From assembly GCA_000697475.1 (NCBI GenBank), contig JNEU01000984.1, positions 124,001-188,000 of the forward strand: 64,000 bases of DNA. Direction: 5' to 3'. This document shows, piece by piece, positions 36,928 to 47,316 of the stretch (its first letter is position 1; each line of letters starts with the position of its first letter). Below the pieces are notes generated by a model, which saw only the letters and a list, made by a program, of their open reading frames with translations, was not told the origin of the DNA and made no database searches. The position numbers and the translations under genes are program-made. The stretch is from Lichtheimia corymbifera B2541 (taxonomy: Eukaryota; Mucoromycota; Mucoromycetes; Mucorales; Lichtheimiaceae).

Positions 36928-38343
36928 ATGCTGATAGTCCTGCTATTAGTATTACTTTCGTGGTTTATTGGTGTCATATCAGCGATTGCGTATTATCAAT
37001 GCCCGTCACTAGGTATATGAGGAGTAGAGTGGTTGCGGGCGTGTTTAAGTGTGTGGATAAGCAATAACCCAAGAGAGCTGCTATAATACTATAGAGTCCT
37101 TCTTGACACTTGTCACTGGCACGCCATTAGCGACCGACTTGCCATTACCTTACCGTAACCAAGTCCCCATTGCAGAGCGATTGCGTCATGCCTTGCTTCA
37201 AGCACGAGTAGCCACGGCGTTACAACAACAGTGGTACTTGGTTTTTCGTATGGTGTCCCTAGGATACGGTATTACGTTTTATGGAATTTTCAAGCGGTGG
37301 GGAGCCTCAGGCAACTATCGGCATGTGTTTGTCTCGTTTCGTGACCATGCACCTCTAGTGGATTATTACTTGCATGATGATGAAACACCTCGCACTATTG
37401 CTCATGAATGGCATGCAGCTGAACAAGCCATGGTGAATCAGCGTAAGTCTTTTAAAAGGATATTCAGCACGAATGTTATATACTGACTCCCTTGGATACA
37501 TAGACATACAACAATCATTTGAAACATTTTGGCGAATCATTGATCGTTTAAAAGACAATCCATCACCTGTAGCACAGGTGGATGCTGCTATTTCATGCTT
37601 GATGGCGTGGCAAGTGACTGATCAAGGACTCGATCAAGGTATACAAGCTCTCTCTCTCTCTCTTTATGGATGACGCTTATCATGATGTAATCATTAGATC
37701 TTTCTGAAGCCGCAAAACAGTCGTTGATCCAGTTGGCAGAGCTTGTAAACTGTGTACCTCATCCACCCATTGTACGATGGATCCAAATCACGATCGCTGA
37801 TATCTTGACAAATCAAGGCCATGACACGCTCGAGGTAAGAAATCACATCATTCCTTTTATCAATGGCTAACAACAACATGATATTAGATGTATCAACAAC
37901 AATTAATACGTGGTGGATGGTGGCCCTATGATGAAACGTATTACCATTGCATCACGCAAATAGCTTATATATCCAGTGCACGTGGCGAATACGACAAGGT
38001 GATTACTTTCACAGGCCGAGCATTACGTTATTACAAGCAACAGCTCGATGTGGATGTCACATTGGTGAGTCGACTCGTCTTGGTTCGTTGTATTGCATTC
38101 ATGGCACGCTCCCAATGGGACATGTGGCTTCAGGAACGTTCCCTCGTGGATTCTTTTGGAAAGTCATCACCGGAACTTGTCTTTGTTGGCCGTCTCTATA
38201 ATGCATGGTACAATCGTGATATCTCCCTCTATGAACTCGCTTTCCGTGATTTCGATCGTGAATATCCTGTAGATGATCAAGATGTACGTATCATTGCTAG
38301 TGGCAAGGAAAGGCTCAAGGACATTAAAAAAGGGCTGCTGTAA
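36928..38343 (+). CDS. Orphan membrane-anchored protein of 386 residues, helical repeat-like
   Basis: Five exons: 36928-37012, 37095-37442, 37504-37638, 37698-37834, 37888-38343; GT-AG introns and matching phases. The N-terminus is a signal anchor (MLIVLLLVLLSWFIGVISAI). The remainder is helical, rich in Trp, Tyr and Arg, with repeat-like blocks such as AQVDAAISCLMAWQVTDQGL, TQIAYISSARGEYDKVITFT and LVRCIAFMARSQWDMWLQER that recall TPR-like helices. No enzyme motif is visible and the family is not recognised. It likely faces the ER lumen or the cytosol from an organelle membrane. It is flanked by two regulator-type genes and ends near the convergent bZIP gene. Confidence 0.78.
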
Positions 38344-38431
38344 ATTAGTATATACCATTTTCTTTGTATAAAGTTGTTGCGCATTGTGTGTTTTATTTTT
38401 TCATATGTACAATTTTCACAAAACAGTGCAA

Positions 38432-38458
38432 TGAGTGAGTGAGTGAGTGAGTGAGTGA
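38432..38458 (+). repeat. (GAGT)n microsatellite
   Basis: Perfect tetranucleotide run between the convergent 3' ends of the 386-residue gene and the bZIP gene, followed by a (GT)n stretch near 38475-38498. Confidence 0.9.
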
Positions 38459-38500
38459 TTGAAATGGATGGGGATTGTGTGTGTGTGTGTATGTGTGTGT

Positions 38501-40201
38501 TTAAAAGTTGAAAGGTGGATCATTGTTATCCCACCACCAGAAACCTTTACTGGCAGCATTGGATTCCAGAGAAGACATTAACAAAGTATCATACAAATAT
38601 TCCATGTACTCTGGCGATACGACATGGCCATCGTGTGTTGTTGTTGTTGGTTTAGAAAAGTCACGATCCTCTGGTAGTAGTGGTAGTTGTTGTTGTCGAT
38701 CTTGTGTATTGTGGCACTCAGTGGTTGTCGGTAACAATCCCGTATTGGTGATGGCAGCAGAACGCGTGAGTTGCACAAAAGTGGCGAGCAAGTAACCAGC
38801 AGCCATCTGCATGAGATGAGTCGTGGGAGGAGGAGGTTGAGTTACAATCTTTGTGGTAGTGGTTGGGTGCTGAGATGCAACGATTCGATCAAAGTTCCAT
38901 ACTGGCATCACGGCGTTGGACACAAGAATCCGAGTGTCTTGACGATAAGTATCACTGGCCTTGCTACCAAGCATGCTTATATCCTTGTTCAGATTGGGCT
39001 TGGGAATAGGTGAAGATACTCGTGGTGATGAGGGTGTACGTGACAATTCACTTGAAGAAGAAGATGAAGATGCACCCGTGCTTTTTTGTTGTTGTTGTTG
39101 TTGTTGTAAAAGCAATTGTTGATTTTGACGCCGTAACGTATCCACTTCTTGACGTAGTTGCTTATTTTCTTCCTCAACATCATCCAACCGTGATTGAAGT
39201 TGATCCGCATGTTGTTTATGGTCTTCCACTTGAGCTTCCAATGTATTGATGTATTCTACATAAACAAATAATAATAGTGAGCAATGGATGGGGGAACAAC
39301 AAGATTTTAAGGGGGGAGGGGATCACACCCATTTTCGCGCGCGCTCTCTCTCACTCTATAACCCCCAAGCCTCCCTTGCTCCCTCTTACTTACCCTTCCT
39401 TCGGACACGGAAATTACGTGCCGAGATCTTGTTGCGTAGTTGTCGACGTTCTTTTGGAGTGAGTTTCTTGATATCAATGCCATCGGATTCAGCATAAGCT
39501 TCCAATGTCATGGTTTCTTCGCTGAGTGAGACACTTGAAGCACGACGCGTTGATGTCGGAGGTGGTGTTGTGCTACTTGGTTTTTTCACATCAGGTGTCT
39601 TTTTGTCCATTGGGGGCTGTTGTTGTTGTTGTGGTTGATGATCAACATTCATTGCAACAGCCGCAGCAGCTGAAAGTTTCATAAGAGATTCAGGTGCAAC
39701 AGTATCAGGCATCACCGTGGGTGTAGTGGAAAAGAGAGGCATTGTAGCAGCAGCGGCAGCAGCAGCAGCGGCGCCATGAATATCCTCGGGTCTTAATCCT
39801 TGTTCACGTAAAGCCAGATGTCGTTTGGCGATTTCAATCAATTGTTTGATGTGTTCTGTGCTTGGCATCATAAGCTCAGGTGGCAACTTGACATCCTGCT
39901 TCGACATTGGATGGTCATCATCATCCTTATCAGGCAAAGATGAGGAGGAGGTGGGAGACACGGGGCTGCTACACGATGCGGACGCCGACGCCGAAGTGGT
40001 TAAATCTTGCTGCCACAGAAAAGGTTGCTCAGTAAACCGATACAAGGAATCAGCATCAAAGGCATTGGATTGAAAAGGTGATTGGTGCTCCATTGGTTCT
40101 TGCTTGATGGCAACTGGACAAGACGACGACGTGGGAAGAGAGTCGTCGGAGGTTGTGTTGGAATCGATCCAATCCATGTCGACAATATCTTCAAAGTCCA
40201 T
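38501..40201 (-). CDS. bZIP transcription factor
   Basis: Two exons in transcript order: 40201-39394 and 39255-38501; 520 residues. The intron falls within the basic-region/zipper junction (phase 1, GT-AG). The basic region is LTPKERRQLRNKISARNFRV then RRKEYI, fitting the N-x3-(A/S)-R-x-FRxRR fungal bZIP signature; leucine-zipper heptads follow (EYINTLEAQVEDHKQHADQL, QSRLDDVEEENKQLRQEV). The N-terminus is acidic with MDFEDIVDMDWIDSNTTSDD, a possible activation domain, plus poly-Ala, poly-Gln and Ser-rich runs. The C-terminal third has a conserved-looking QMAAGYLLATFVQL helix and ends GFWWWDNNDPPFNF. Target genes are unknown. The 1.7 kb upstream region is long, which fits a regulated gene. Confidence 0.9.
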
Positions 40202-41877
40202 GATAAATAGGATAGAATGAGTTTAAGAGTGAAAAGAAGAAAAGATGTAAATAATAAAAAAGAGAAAGAAAGGAAACAAAGAAAAAGGGGAAAGTGAGGG
40301 GTGAATGTGTATAAAGCGTGTGTGTGAATGATGCCAAAAAGTCACGCATGCAAAACTGCGTGTGTGTTGATGCATGTCTTGAAGCCCCAAGCAGCTCGGG
40401 CCTTTGATACCTTTCACGGACATATGAGTGATTCCAACACACCCCCAACCCCCAATGTTGTACAATATATCATCATTTTTGATTGGCTCACCATGCGCAC
40501 TATGCTTGCACTATCAACGCTACTATGATGACATTTTTATGCGCACAAAAAGAACACGACCCCTCTCCCTCCCCCTTCTATTTGAGCAACACTGCCTTTT
40601 CTATAATCTGACATTTACCATGGGAACAAGTAGATCTATATATATGTGTGTATGTGTGTGTGTGTGTGTGCGAAAAGTAAGCGAGATATGTGTGTAAACT
40701 CGAACTTTAAGGAGTAAATTGATCGATATCATGCCCTACTACTACACATTTTTTCACTCCACGAGGAGTGCAGCCCTGTACAGGTTTCACGCGGTTTGCA
40801 TACAGGTACCCCGGTCAACCTATTTTTCCCTTGACACTATGCATCAAAAAGTGGCAAAATGATATATTCTCCATCGTCCGTCCATCCCATCCACCACTCA
40901 CATAAAAGTCGACTGAGACTGACAACGGGGTTCGAGACAATTCAAGCATGACATGGGCGTGTCACCGGGTCACTTTTCCAATTGTTGCACACACCGCAGT
41001 TCCGCAAATCACTAAGCGGTCGAGCCAACTCTTTGGCGTAACCCTTGCATAACCTGAACGACTTGCCGGTTTAAAATGAATATCGTTCCATGTATACACC
41101 TATCCATCTAGTCATTGCGATTTGATTCGCATCATCATGATGATCACAGGCACAGACACATATAAGGGGTAAGATCATCTTTGTTTAACTTTTTCTTTTT
41201 GTGTGATTGCTGAGTGATAGCGTTCTTTGTGTTGTGTGTGTGTGTGAGTCACAGTCGTCGTTATCATGGTGGTTGGGGGTGAATTTCTTGAATCACACAC
41301 CCACACGCATTTTACGATAAGACTTTCTCTTTTTCCATGGTTCTCTCTTTCTTTTAAAAGATGACCCCATCATGATCGGGTAGATACGGAGGATAGTTAT
41401 TATGTCAAGTTGTTGTTTACTTTTGATAAACAATCCCAGTTGTCGTTTCGATGCACTAGTTGCCAGGGCGAAAACTTGTTGATGATGACAATGAATGGAT
41501 ATTGGAATGGTGTTTATTTCTTTGTCAACAAAGGTTTACACAAAAAGCAACATCACCTCGGGAATTCGGATCGATTTAATTGGAAAGGGGGTGACAGCAG
41601 CAAGGGGGTTGTCGGTCGGCTGCTGCTAGTACTTTCTTTTTGCCTAGTACATAGGACACATACGATGCAACATGATGCAGCTTCTATCAACTCAGGTTTA
41701 CCCCTTTTGGATGGATAACCGCTGGCTCCCCACTTTAAACAAAGAAACGCTTTGTGTTCATCAAAGAGCAAAAAGTAGTATGTATGCTGCGCCAAAATAG
41801 GCGGGACAAAACAACATTTTATTGTGTGTCAAGGAAACGGTTGCTGTGTTGCAATATTCATCTACTACTACACTACC
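40202..41877. other. 1.7 kb divergent intergenic region (bZIP / P-loop kinase)
   Basis: Pyrimidine-rich on the coding strand just upstream of the bZIP start, with (GT)n runs near 40645-40670 and 41230-41247. A plus-strand frame at 41410-41718 has no family resemblance. No gene called. Confidence 0.45.
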
Positions 41878-42488
41878 ATGTCCAATAGAGTCCTGCTTTT
41901 AGTAGGCCTACCAGGTTCAGGCAAAAGCACATTCTCCAACAAGCTCGTTGAGCTCAAGCCAGTGTGTAAAATACAATCACTTCTTGACTGCCAGGGACTG
42001 ATTTGGTTTGTTTCGGTAGAATTGGCGAAGAGTCAACCAAGACGATCTGGGATCACGCAAGAATTGTGAACGGCATTGCCGTCGTTTTCTCGAACAGCAG
42101 TTGAACGTGGTCATCGATCGCTGTAACTTTGATGAGCAGCAGCGTAGTACATGGATCCGTATCGCAAGGGAATATAATGTGCCTGTGGACTGTGTTGTGC
42201 TAACGGCGGATAAGCAAGTATGTTGAAACTGGGATGGAAACGAAACCGTGTCGTGTTTACACGCGAGCTTTACTATAGACATGTGGTGAGCGTATCCTTG
42301 AAAGAGAAGATCATCCTACCGGGGTCCAAGGAAATGAAGGTTTGAATATCCTGCATCGATTCGTTATGAATTACATTCCTCCCACTTATACCACAAACGA
42401 GGGAATCCGGCGTATCATTCACCTTGATCCCAGCCCAGAACCCTATTGTACTCCTGAACGCGTCGAGAGTGTCTTGGCACAACTCTAG
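41878..42488 (+). CDS. P-loop polynucleotide-kinase-like protein (AAA_33 type)
   Basis: Three exons: 41878-41961, 42020-42217, 42279-42488; 163 residues. Walker A is GLPGSGKST (10-18). A conserved WRRVNQDDLGSR follows at 30-41, IDRCNFDEQQRSTWIRIA at 60-77 carries the second Asp and the Arg of this fold, and CVVLTADKQTCGERILERE marks the lid region. This domain is the kinase half of PNKP and is fused to aprataxin in plants; here it stands alone. It may phosphorylate nucleic-acid 5' ends or small metabolites; the substrate is not determinable. Its neighbour on the other strand is the SMC5/6 subunit Nse3, which is suggestive of a repair setting but may be chance. Confidence 0.85.
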
Positions 42489-42691
42489 CTAGTGTATATT
42501 ATCATAGCCCAATTTGCTATTTACCACCCAATCCTATCAGCTACTTTTTGCATTATGTATAGTTTCATCAACAAAGAGAAAGTTTTCCTTTATTGGTACA
42601 ATTCGTCCCTGGAATAACACTAGTCAGTGACACTATACAATAGACTTGTCTTAGGAACGCTATTTGACACGTTGTAACAATTTCATATATA

Positions 42692-43863
42692 TTACCCTGA
42701 AGCTTTGAAAATATTGGCTGAAAGGTCCTCGACATCCACATTTTCTTCCCCGAAAAACTAGATGACACACATGTGAGTATGATATGAGAGAGTACAAGGT
42801 ATCATTGCTTACCGATATAATGAAATCCACAATATTGCTGTCCAAGATCTCTGCTCGTGCACGTGGTCCCCAATAATATTCCCAAACGTTGTCATTGTTG
42901 CCTCGAGCTTCATCGCCCACCTTTGCCCGATGCAGATATCCTTGCTTGACAAAACCATCCAGTAACTTTTCTCTGTCACCAAACTTGGAACCATCGTCAT
43001 GGATATTGAGTCGATCCAAATGCTCCTTGAGATTCACTGGTGGTGGAAAATGTCAATTGCATTGCTAACTTGATGAACCGCCATCTTACCATCATGCATT
43101 GCCCGTTCGTTGGTGAAAATCAGTGCGAGAATGACATACAGGATACCCATCGATTCATAATCCTCATCCTTCCGTTTGATCAATTCAGGTTCATTGTACT
43201 TGTTGTCAAGGATACTTCGAAGAATGTAACTGCGCGTCGTTACTGGCTTTGCATTTTCATCTAATGATCCCAAATCATCATAAGTATCCTTGCTTCCTTG
43301 TTCATTCATCCATGAGACTTACCTTTAGCCTTTCCTTTCACACTCGGCTTTTCCCTTTGACCCATTTCAACCATTTCCATTCCAAATAGATGCTTGAGTT
43401 TTCTTTGAGCAGCTGCATGCACTTGCTTGAATTCACGTGTCCGTTCTTGAAGCACTAATATGACATGTACCATCATCATCATCATCAGTGAATGGATCAG
43501 AAATCATCCATGTAGGTTCCGATACTAACCTTTCTTGTTAATGTCATCACGTCGAATAGGTTGTCGCCTGTACTCGCACGCTAAAGCATATCGAACTGTG
43601 TCCTTGACTTTGCGAGATAGGGTCTACACACGTCGAACGTTTTAATAATATGTATGAGATCAAAGGATGATATTGATCATGTACCTCGTTATCCCAGTTG
43701 ATAGTATGCTCGGCCTTTGGACGCTGTGACGCAGGGCCACTGTAATCATCGTCGCTGTCATCGTGGATCGCCCTCGATTTACGCTTTTGGCTTTGACTCT
43801 ATGCAACGTAATGGAGAGAGGTTACGATTGACTCGATCGAATAAAGCATGGGAAGGTTACCAT
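42692..43863 (-). CDS. Nse3-like MAGE-domain subunit of the SMC5/6 complex
   Basis: Seven exons in transcript order: 43863-43861 (ATG only), 43798-43685, 43623-43530, 43454-43323, 43260-43090, 43036-42813, 42757-42692; 267 residues. The N-terminus is basic and acidic low complexity (SQSQKRKSRAIHDDSDDDY). The MAGE homology region begins LSRKVKDTVRYALACEYRRQ (winged helix A) and continues with SYILRSILDNKYNEPE, MGILYVILALIFTNERAMHD (the most typical MAGE segment), REKLLDGFVKQGYLHRAKVG and YYWGPRARAEI (winged helix B). Nse3 joins Nse1 (RING) and Nse4 and bridges DNA in the SMC5/6 complex for repair and replication-fork stability. An ACGCGT lies at 43969-43974, about 106 bases upstream. The ATG-only first exon is the least certain part. 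Confidence 0.85.
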
Positions 43864-44057
43864 TGGGGTATATATGTATAATAGTAGTGGAAGAGAGCTA
43901 AAGAGGTGAAAGGAGTTGTCGGCTTGGGAACCGACGCGGGAGCGACTGAAAATTACAACACGAAATCAACGCGTTGCCCGTCAATAAGACCAAATGCCTT
44001 TATTCAAATGAATGATTGTATATCGCAAGCAACGCCAAAAAGTTACTATGGTTTTAT

Positions 44058-44592
44058 TTATCCCAAGAAATGAACGCAAAAGAAATGTAAAAGCAGCGAG
44101 GCCACTACAAAGTCTGCAAATGCGCTAGATAATAAAGGCTTGTTAATAAACATCATCATGTCGTCAGTCTTTCAAAGACCTACCGTTCCGGTGAGATACT
44201 TTCAAAGGCATTGGCGTTCTTGGGATTGGTCTGGATGCGTAAATTGGCTTTTTTATCACACAACACATACACCATTAGAACAAGAATGCAAACTTTGTAT
44301 CACCCTTTTATACATATCTAGGGATCTATTTACCTGCTAGCACAAAGCTTCCCACCGTAGAGATGAAACCGGCAAGGAAAGCATTATAGGGAAAAGTACC
44401 AGCGAGAATCATGTACACAAATTGAATGATGCCTGTCAGCATAATGTACACCAGATAGCAGTCGATCATTTTGAGACTCGTGGGAGTATCCTTTTTGTAA
44501 GAGTGCCAAAAGAGCATAGCAGCGTTGCCAAACGAGGTGTTAGTGCTTTGGCTTTTAGCTGTATGGGATGAACGTGTCGCTTTAGATGGCAT
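44058..44592 (-). CDS. Oligosaccharyltransferase subunit DAD1/Ost2
   Basis: Three exons in transcript order: 44592-44334, 44247-44184, 44124-44058; 129 residues. Essential small ER membrane subunit of the oligosaccharyltransferase, which transfers the lipid-linked glycan to Asn in N-glycosylation. The DAD family core is nearly complete: SLKMIDCYLVYIMLTGIIQF, MILAGTFPYNAFLAGFIS, LRIQTNPKNANAFESISPER and AFADFVVASLLLHFFCVHFL, with three hydrophobic helices and the usual C-terminal Gly. The N-terminus is Ser/Thr-rich and slightly longer than in animals. The second intron acceptor is AAAAAAG, an atypical AAG type. It is one of three minus-strand genes in a row with Nse3 and the carotenoid oxygenase. 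Confidence 0.95.
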
Positions 44593-44775
44593 TTCAAAAG
44601 TGGGGGACACAGCCGTGGTTAGAGAGGAGGGGTGTGGGCGAAAGAGCGAAAGAAAAAGGATGGCGTGTAAATACAAAACAGGAGGAGGGATCAATAATCA
44701 TGCCGCCTCTCACAGCATCATCGCCTCACTGTGTAACCATCATCGTCAACATTTGTGCATTACATACTTTATTTC

Positions 44776-46599
44776 TTAGTTTACGGAGATGTTCTCAAAT
44801 TTGTCTGATACAAATGAACCATGAAAAGTGGTAGCTGTAAAGTCACCCACATCACAAGTTGCAATTTCTTCAAGCGTGGATGCATCTACAATGACTAGCA
44901 GACAACGATGATCGGATACGTTATTCACAAACGACAACAGCACACCATCATCCTCGCGTGTGGCATTAGGTCTTGGTGCAAAAATGGGCTCCGAGAATGA
45001 ATATCCTTTGCAGGTATTGCGAGTGACATGGCCTGTATCCAAGTCCACTTTGCATAGTACGGATCTACTGGGACCATCTTCACTTGCTTGGCAACCCCAT
45101 AAGAATTGGTATGGCTTGAGCGTGTACGCTTGTGAAAAACGAGGAAACTCGACATTAGGTGTAATAGTGATGCTTGTCGCCTTGTTCTCTTTATCACCCC
45201 ACGTGACGCTGTATCGACGCAAATCAGCGTGTGATGTTGGCATGTTGTTCTCGTCAATAGTGATGCCTCTGTACTCGATAGGGGTCGTCTTTTTGTTGTC
45301 TTTTGTATTCCCTGTTGTATCTCGCTGACCAAGATTGTATAGCTTGTACAGAAAATCAGCACTATCAAAAGCACAACAATCGAGGTGAATGACTGGTTGG
45401 CCGGTTTTCTCGTCAGTGGTATCCCATGCATTGGCGGTATGGAACGTAAAAAATGGATCAGTGGGTAATGACACGAGCAATCCACCTGTATCTCGGCTAA
45501 TGATATGCAAGTAGGCAGGCGTATTCTTCTTCCATGCTAGGCCTGTCACGATGGTGCCGCTCATAACGACATCAAGTCCTCGGTTGCCATAATGAAGCGG
45601 TGATTCCGGGATAATGACATAGTGCTTGGTCAACCAAAACGAGTGGATATATGATAAAAGAATCGGCTCGCTCGTATCGCCATTGGCAAGTTTTCGATGG
45701 GTAATTTCGGCTAACACCCTTGTTTGTGTTCCTGTGCGATCCAATGCAAAGATAGTCATCTTGGATACGCGTCCAAAACTGACTAGAACGTTGAATGTCT
45801 CGCCTGTATCAGCATCGTATTGGTGATGTGCAGCTGTAGGAATGCCATGAAGGTTCTCCTTGTCATAATGGTTGTATTCAAAGAGATGTTGTGGCTCTAT
45901 ATAAAACACGTTAAATCTTGGATATGGTAAAAACATCATCATGCTATCTTACCAAGAGTATCTTCATTTACTTGCTGTAGCATGTTATAATCGGATTTTG
46001 CTACAAGCACACGATCGTTGCTATCCGGGTTTTGTAGAGCTTTTGGCAATGGATAATTTGGAGTAACAGTGACTCCTACAGCTCTGGATGATGGATCGAG
46101 TAAAGTGACATCTTGCGGTGTGGCTCGGAAAAGTGTGCTATCTAGCCGCTGTATCGTTTTGGCGAATCGACCCCAACCTTGCTCTTCGTCTGGCATGTGA
46201 CCGAAAAAGATGTTGTTGGAGTTGCCGCTTACAAGTGTCTTTTCCACAGCTTCGGCCGTTAGTCGTGAATTGTATCGCACCTTTTGCTGTTTTGAACATA
46301 ATTCGAATCGATGGATGAAAGGTAGACCGTCAAATGCATGCCGTATCATGTACTGCTTTCCGTTTTGATCGCCGAGATTGTATTTTGCAGGTCCTACGGT
46401 TCATGTAAATAGGTTGTAACGAAGCATTGGATCTCTTTTTCTCATTACCAATTCTATATAATATGCCGTTAAGCCATGGCGGAATAGTGCCTGATACAGG
46501 CAGCCATACCGGTTTCTGGAATTCAGGAGTATTGACAAGATCGTATTGTTGTATAGAGTGCACTATGCTACTTGCACGTAGGTAATCCAAAACACCCAT
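44776..46599 (-). CDS. Carotenoid cleavage oxygenase (RPE65/BCO family; CarS/AcaA-type candidate)
   Basis: Three exons in transcript order: 46599-46449, 46393-45953, 45896-44776; 570 residues. Non-heme iron(II) dioxygenase. The seven-bladed propeller iron ligands are all present: His221 (TAAHHQYD), His282 (LLSYIHSFWLT), His350 (FFTFHTANAWD) and His556 (TTFHGSFV). N-terminal GTIPPWLNGILYRIGPAKY and IRHAFDGLPFIHRFEL are typical of the family. In Mucorales such enzymes (CarS, then AcaA) cut beta-carotene into apocarotenoids on the way to trisporic acid, the sexual pheromone. Which substrate this paralogue uses cannot be told from sequence alone. There is no signal peptide; it is probably cytosolic and membrane-associated. 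Confidence 0.93.
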
Positions 46600-47316
46600 G
46601 ATGCTTCTTCTTTCTTGTCTTTTCGTCCACAAGATGAGTGATTTCTTTTAAGTGATTCAAGTTGTAGCACCGCCCGGTGATTTATTCACTTTTATGGGTT
46701 GCATCAGGTTGGGGGAAAACATAAGACCATTCTTAAATGCGCGCATGGCAACTCTCACACAATTTGCTAGTGGGCGAACTAGGCATAAGTGTAATACTTT
46801 GTTACCTTGTTTGGCGGAAACACGCCGACGTCAAACCACCCACGTGTCACGAGGCAAGAATGTCATCATCATGGCATATTTTTGCTATGAACCTTCTTTT
46901 GTCTCTCAATTATTGCAATGCCATCATCATCATTATTCTTAATGAGCGTAGCCCATATCATGCTCATACTTTTGGACATTACTTTCAAATATTGCATTAA
47001 CATGTGTCTTAAGATAGAATTATTGAGTAGATGTAATAAGGTTTGGTTGATACAATTTGAGCTCCTCCAGATTCAACTTCAAAGATTCAATCTTAGAAAA
47101 GGAAGGGATAATGATATGATCCTATTGCAGCATTAGAGTACACCATGCAGTATATACATGATCATTTCACTTGGCTGATGGTAGCATGATTTAATATTGT
47201 TCTTTATTTGGTAGCCTTGAATATCGGGCAACAAAAACGCGTCTAATCAGTGAAATTCGTCTCTTTTCCTCAGACGCGTCGTGTTTCCGAGCCCAACCCG
47301 ACTTCTTCTCCCTTGG
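46600..47316. other. Divergent intergenic region (carotenoid oxygenase / CAF-1 large subunit)
   Basis: 717 bases. The last 80 before the CAF-1 start carry two ACGCGT boxes. Nothing coding is seen. Confidence 0.5.
47237..47279 (+). promoter_or_regulatory. Pair of ACGCGT (MluI cell-cycle box-like) elements upstream of CAF-1
   Basis: ACGCGT at 47237-47242 and 47274-47279, 75 and 38 bases before the ATG. In yeast this hexamer binds MBF and drives G1/S genes. The hexamer is not rare in this window, so the pair spacing and target gene are the argument, not the single motif. Confidence 0.45.

Noticed and set aside
43305..43322. Very short 26-nt intron in Nse3 giving an extra GSKDTYDDLGSL segment
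   Set aside because: Too short for spliceosomal removal; the CATTAG at 43261 gives a normal 62-nt intron and keeps frame.
44960..45328. 122-codon plus-strand open frame within the carotenoid oxygenase
   Set aside because: It is antisense to conserved coding sequence and has no family resemblance; it exists because the real gene is long.
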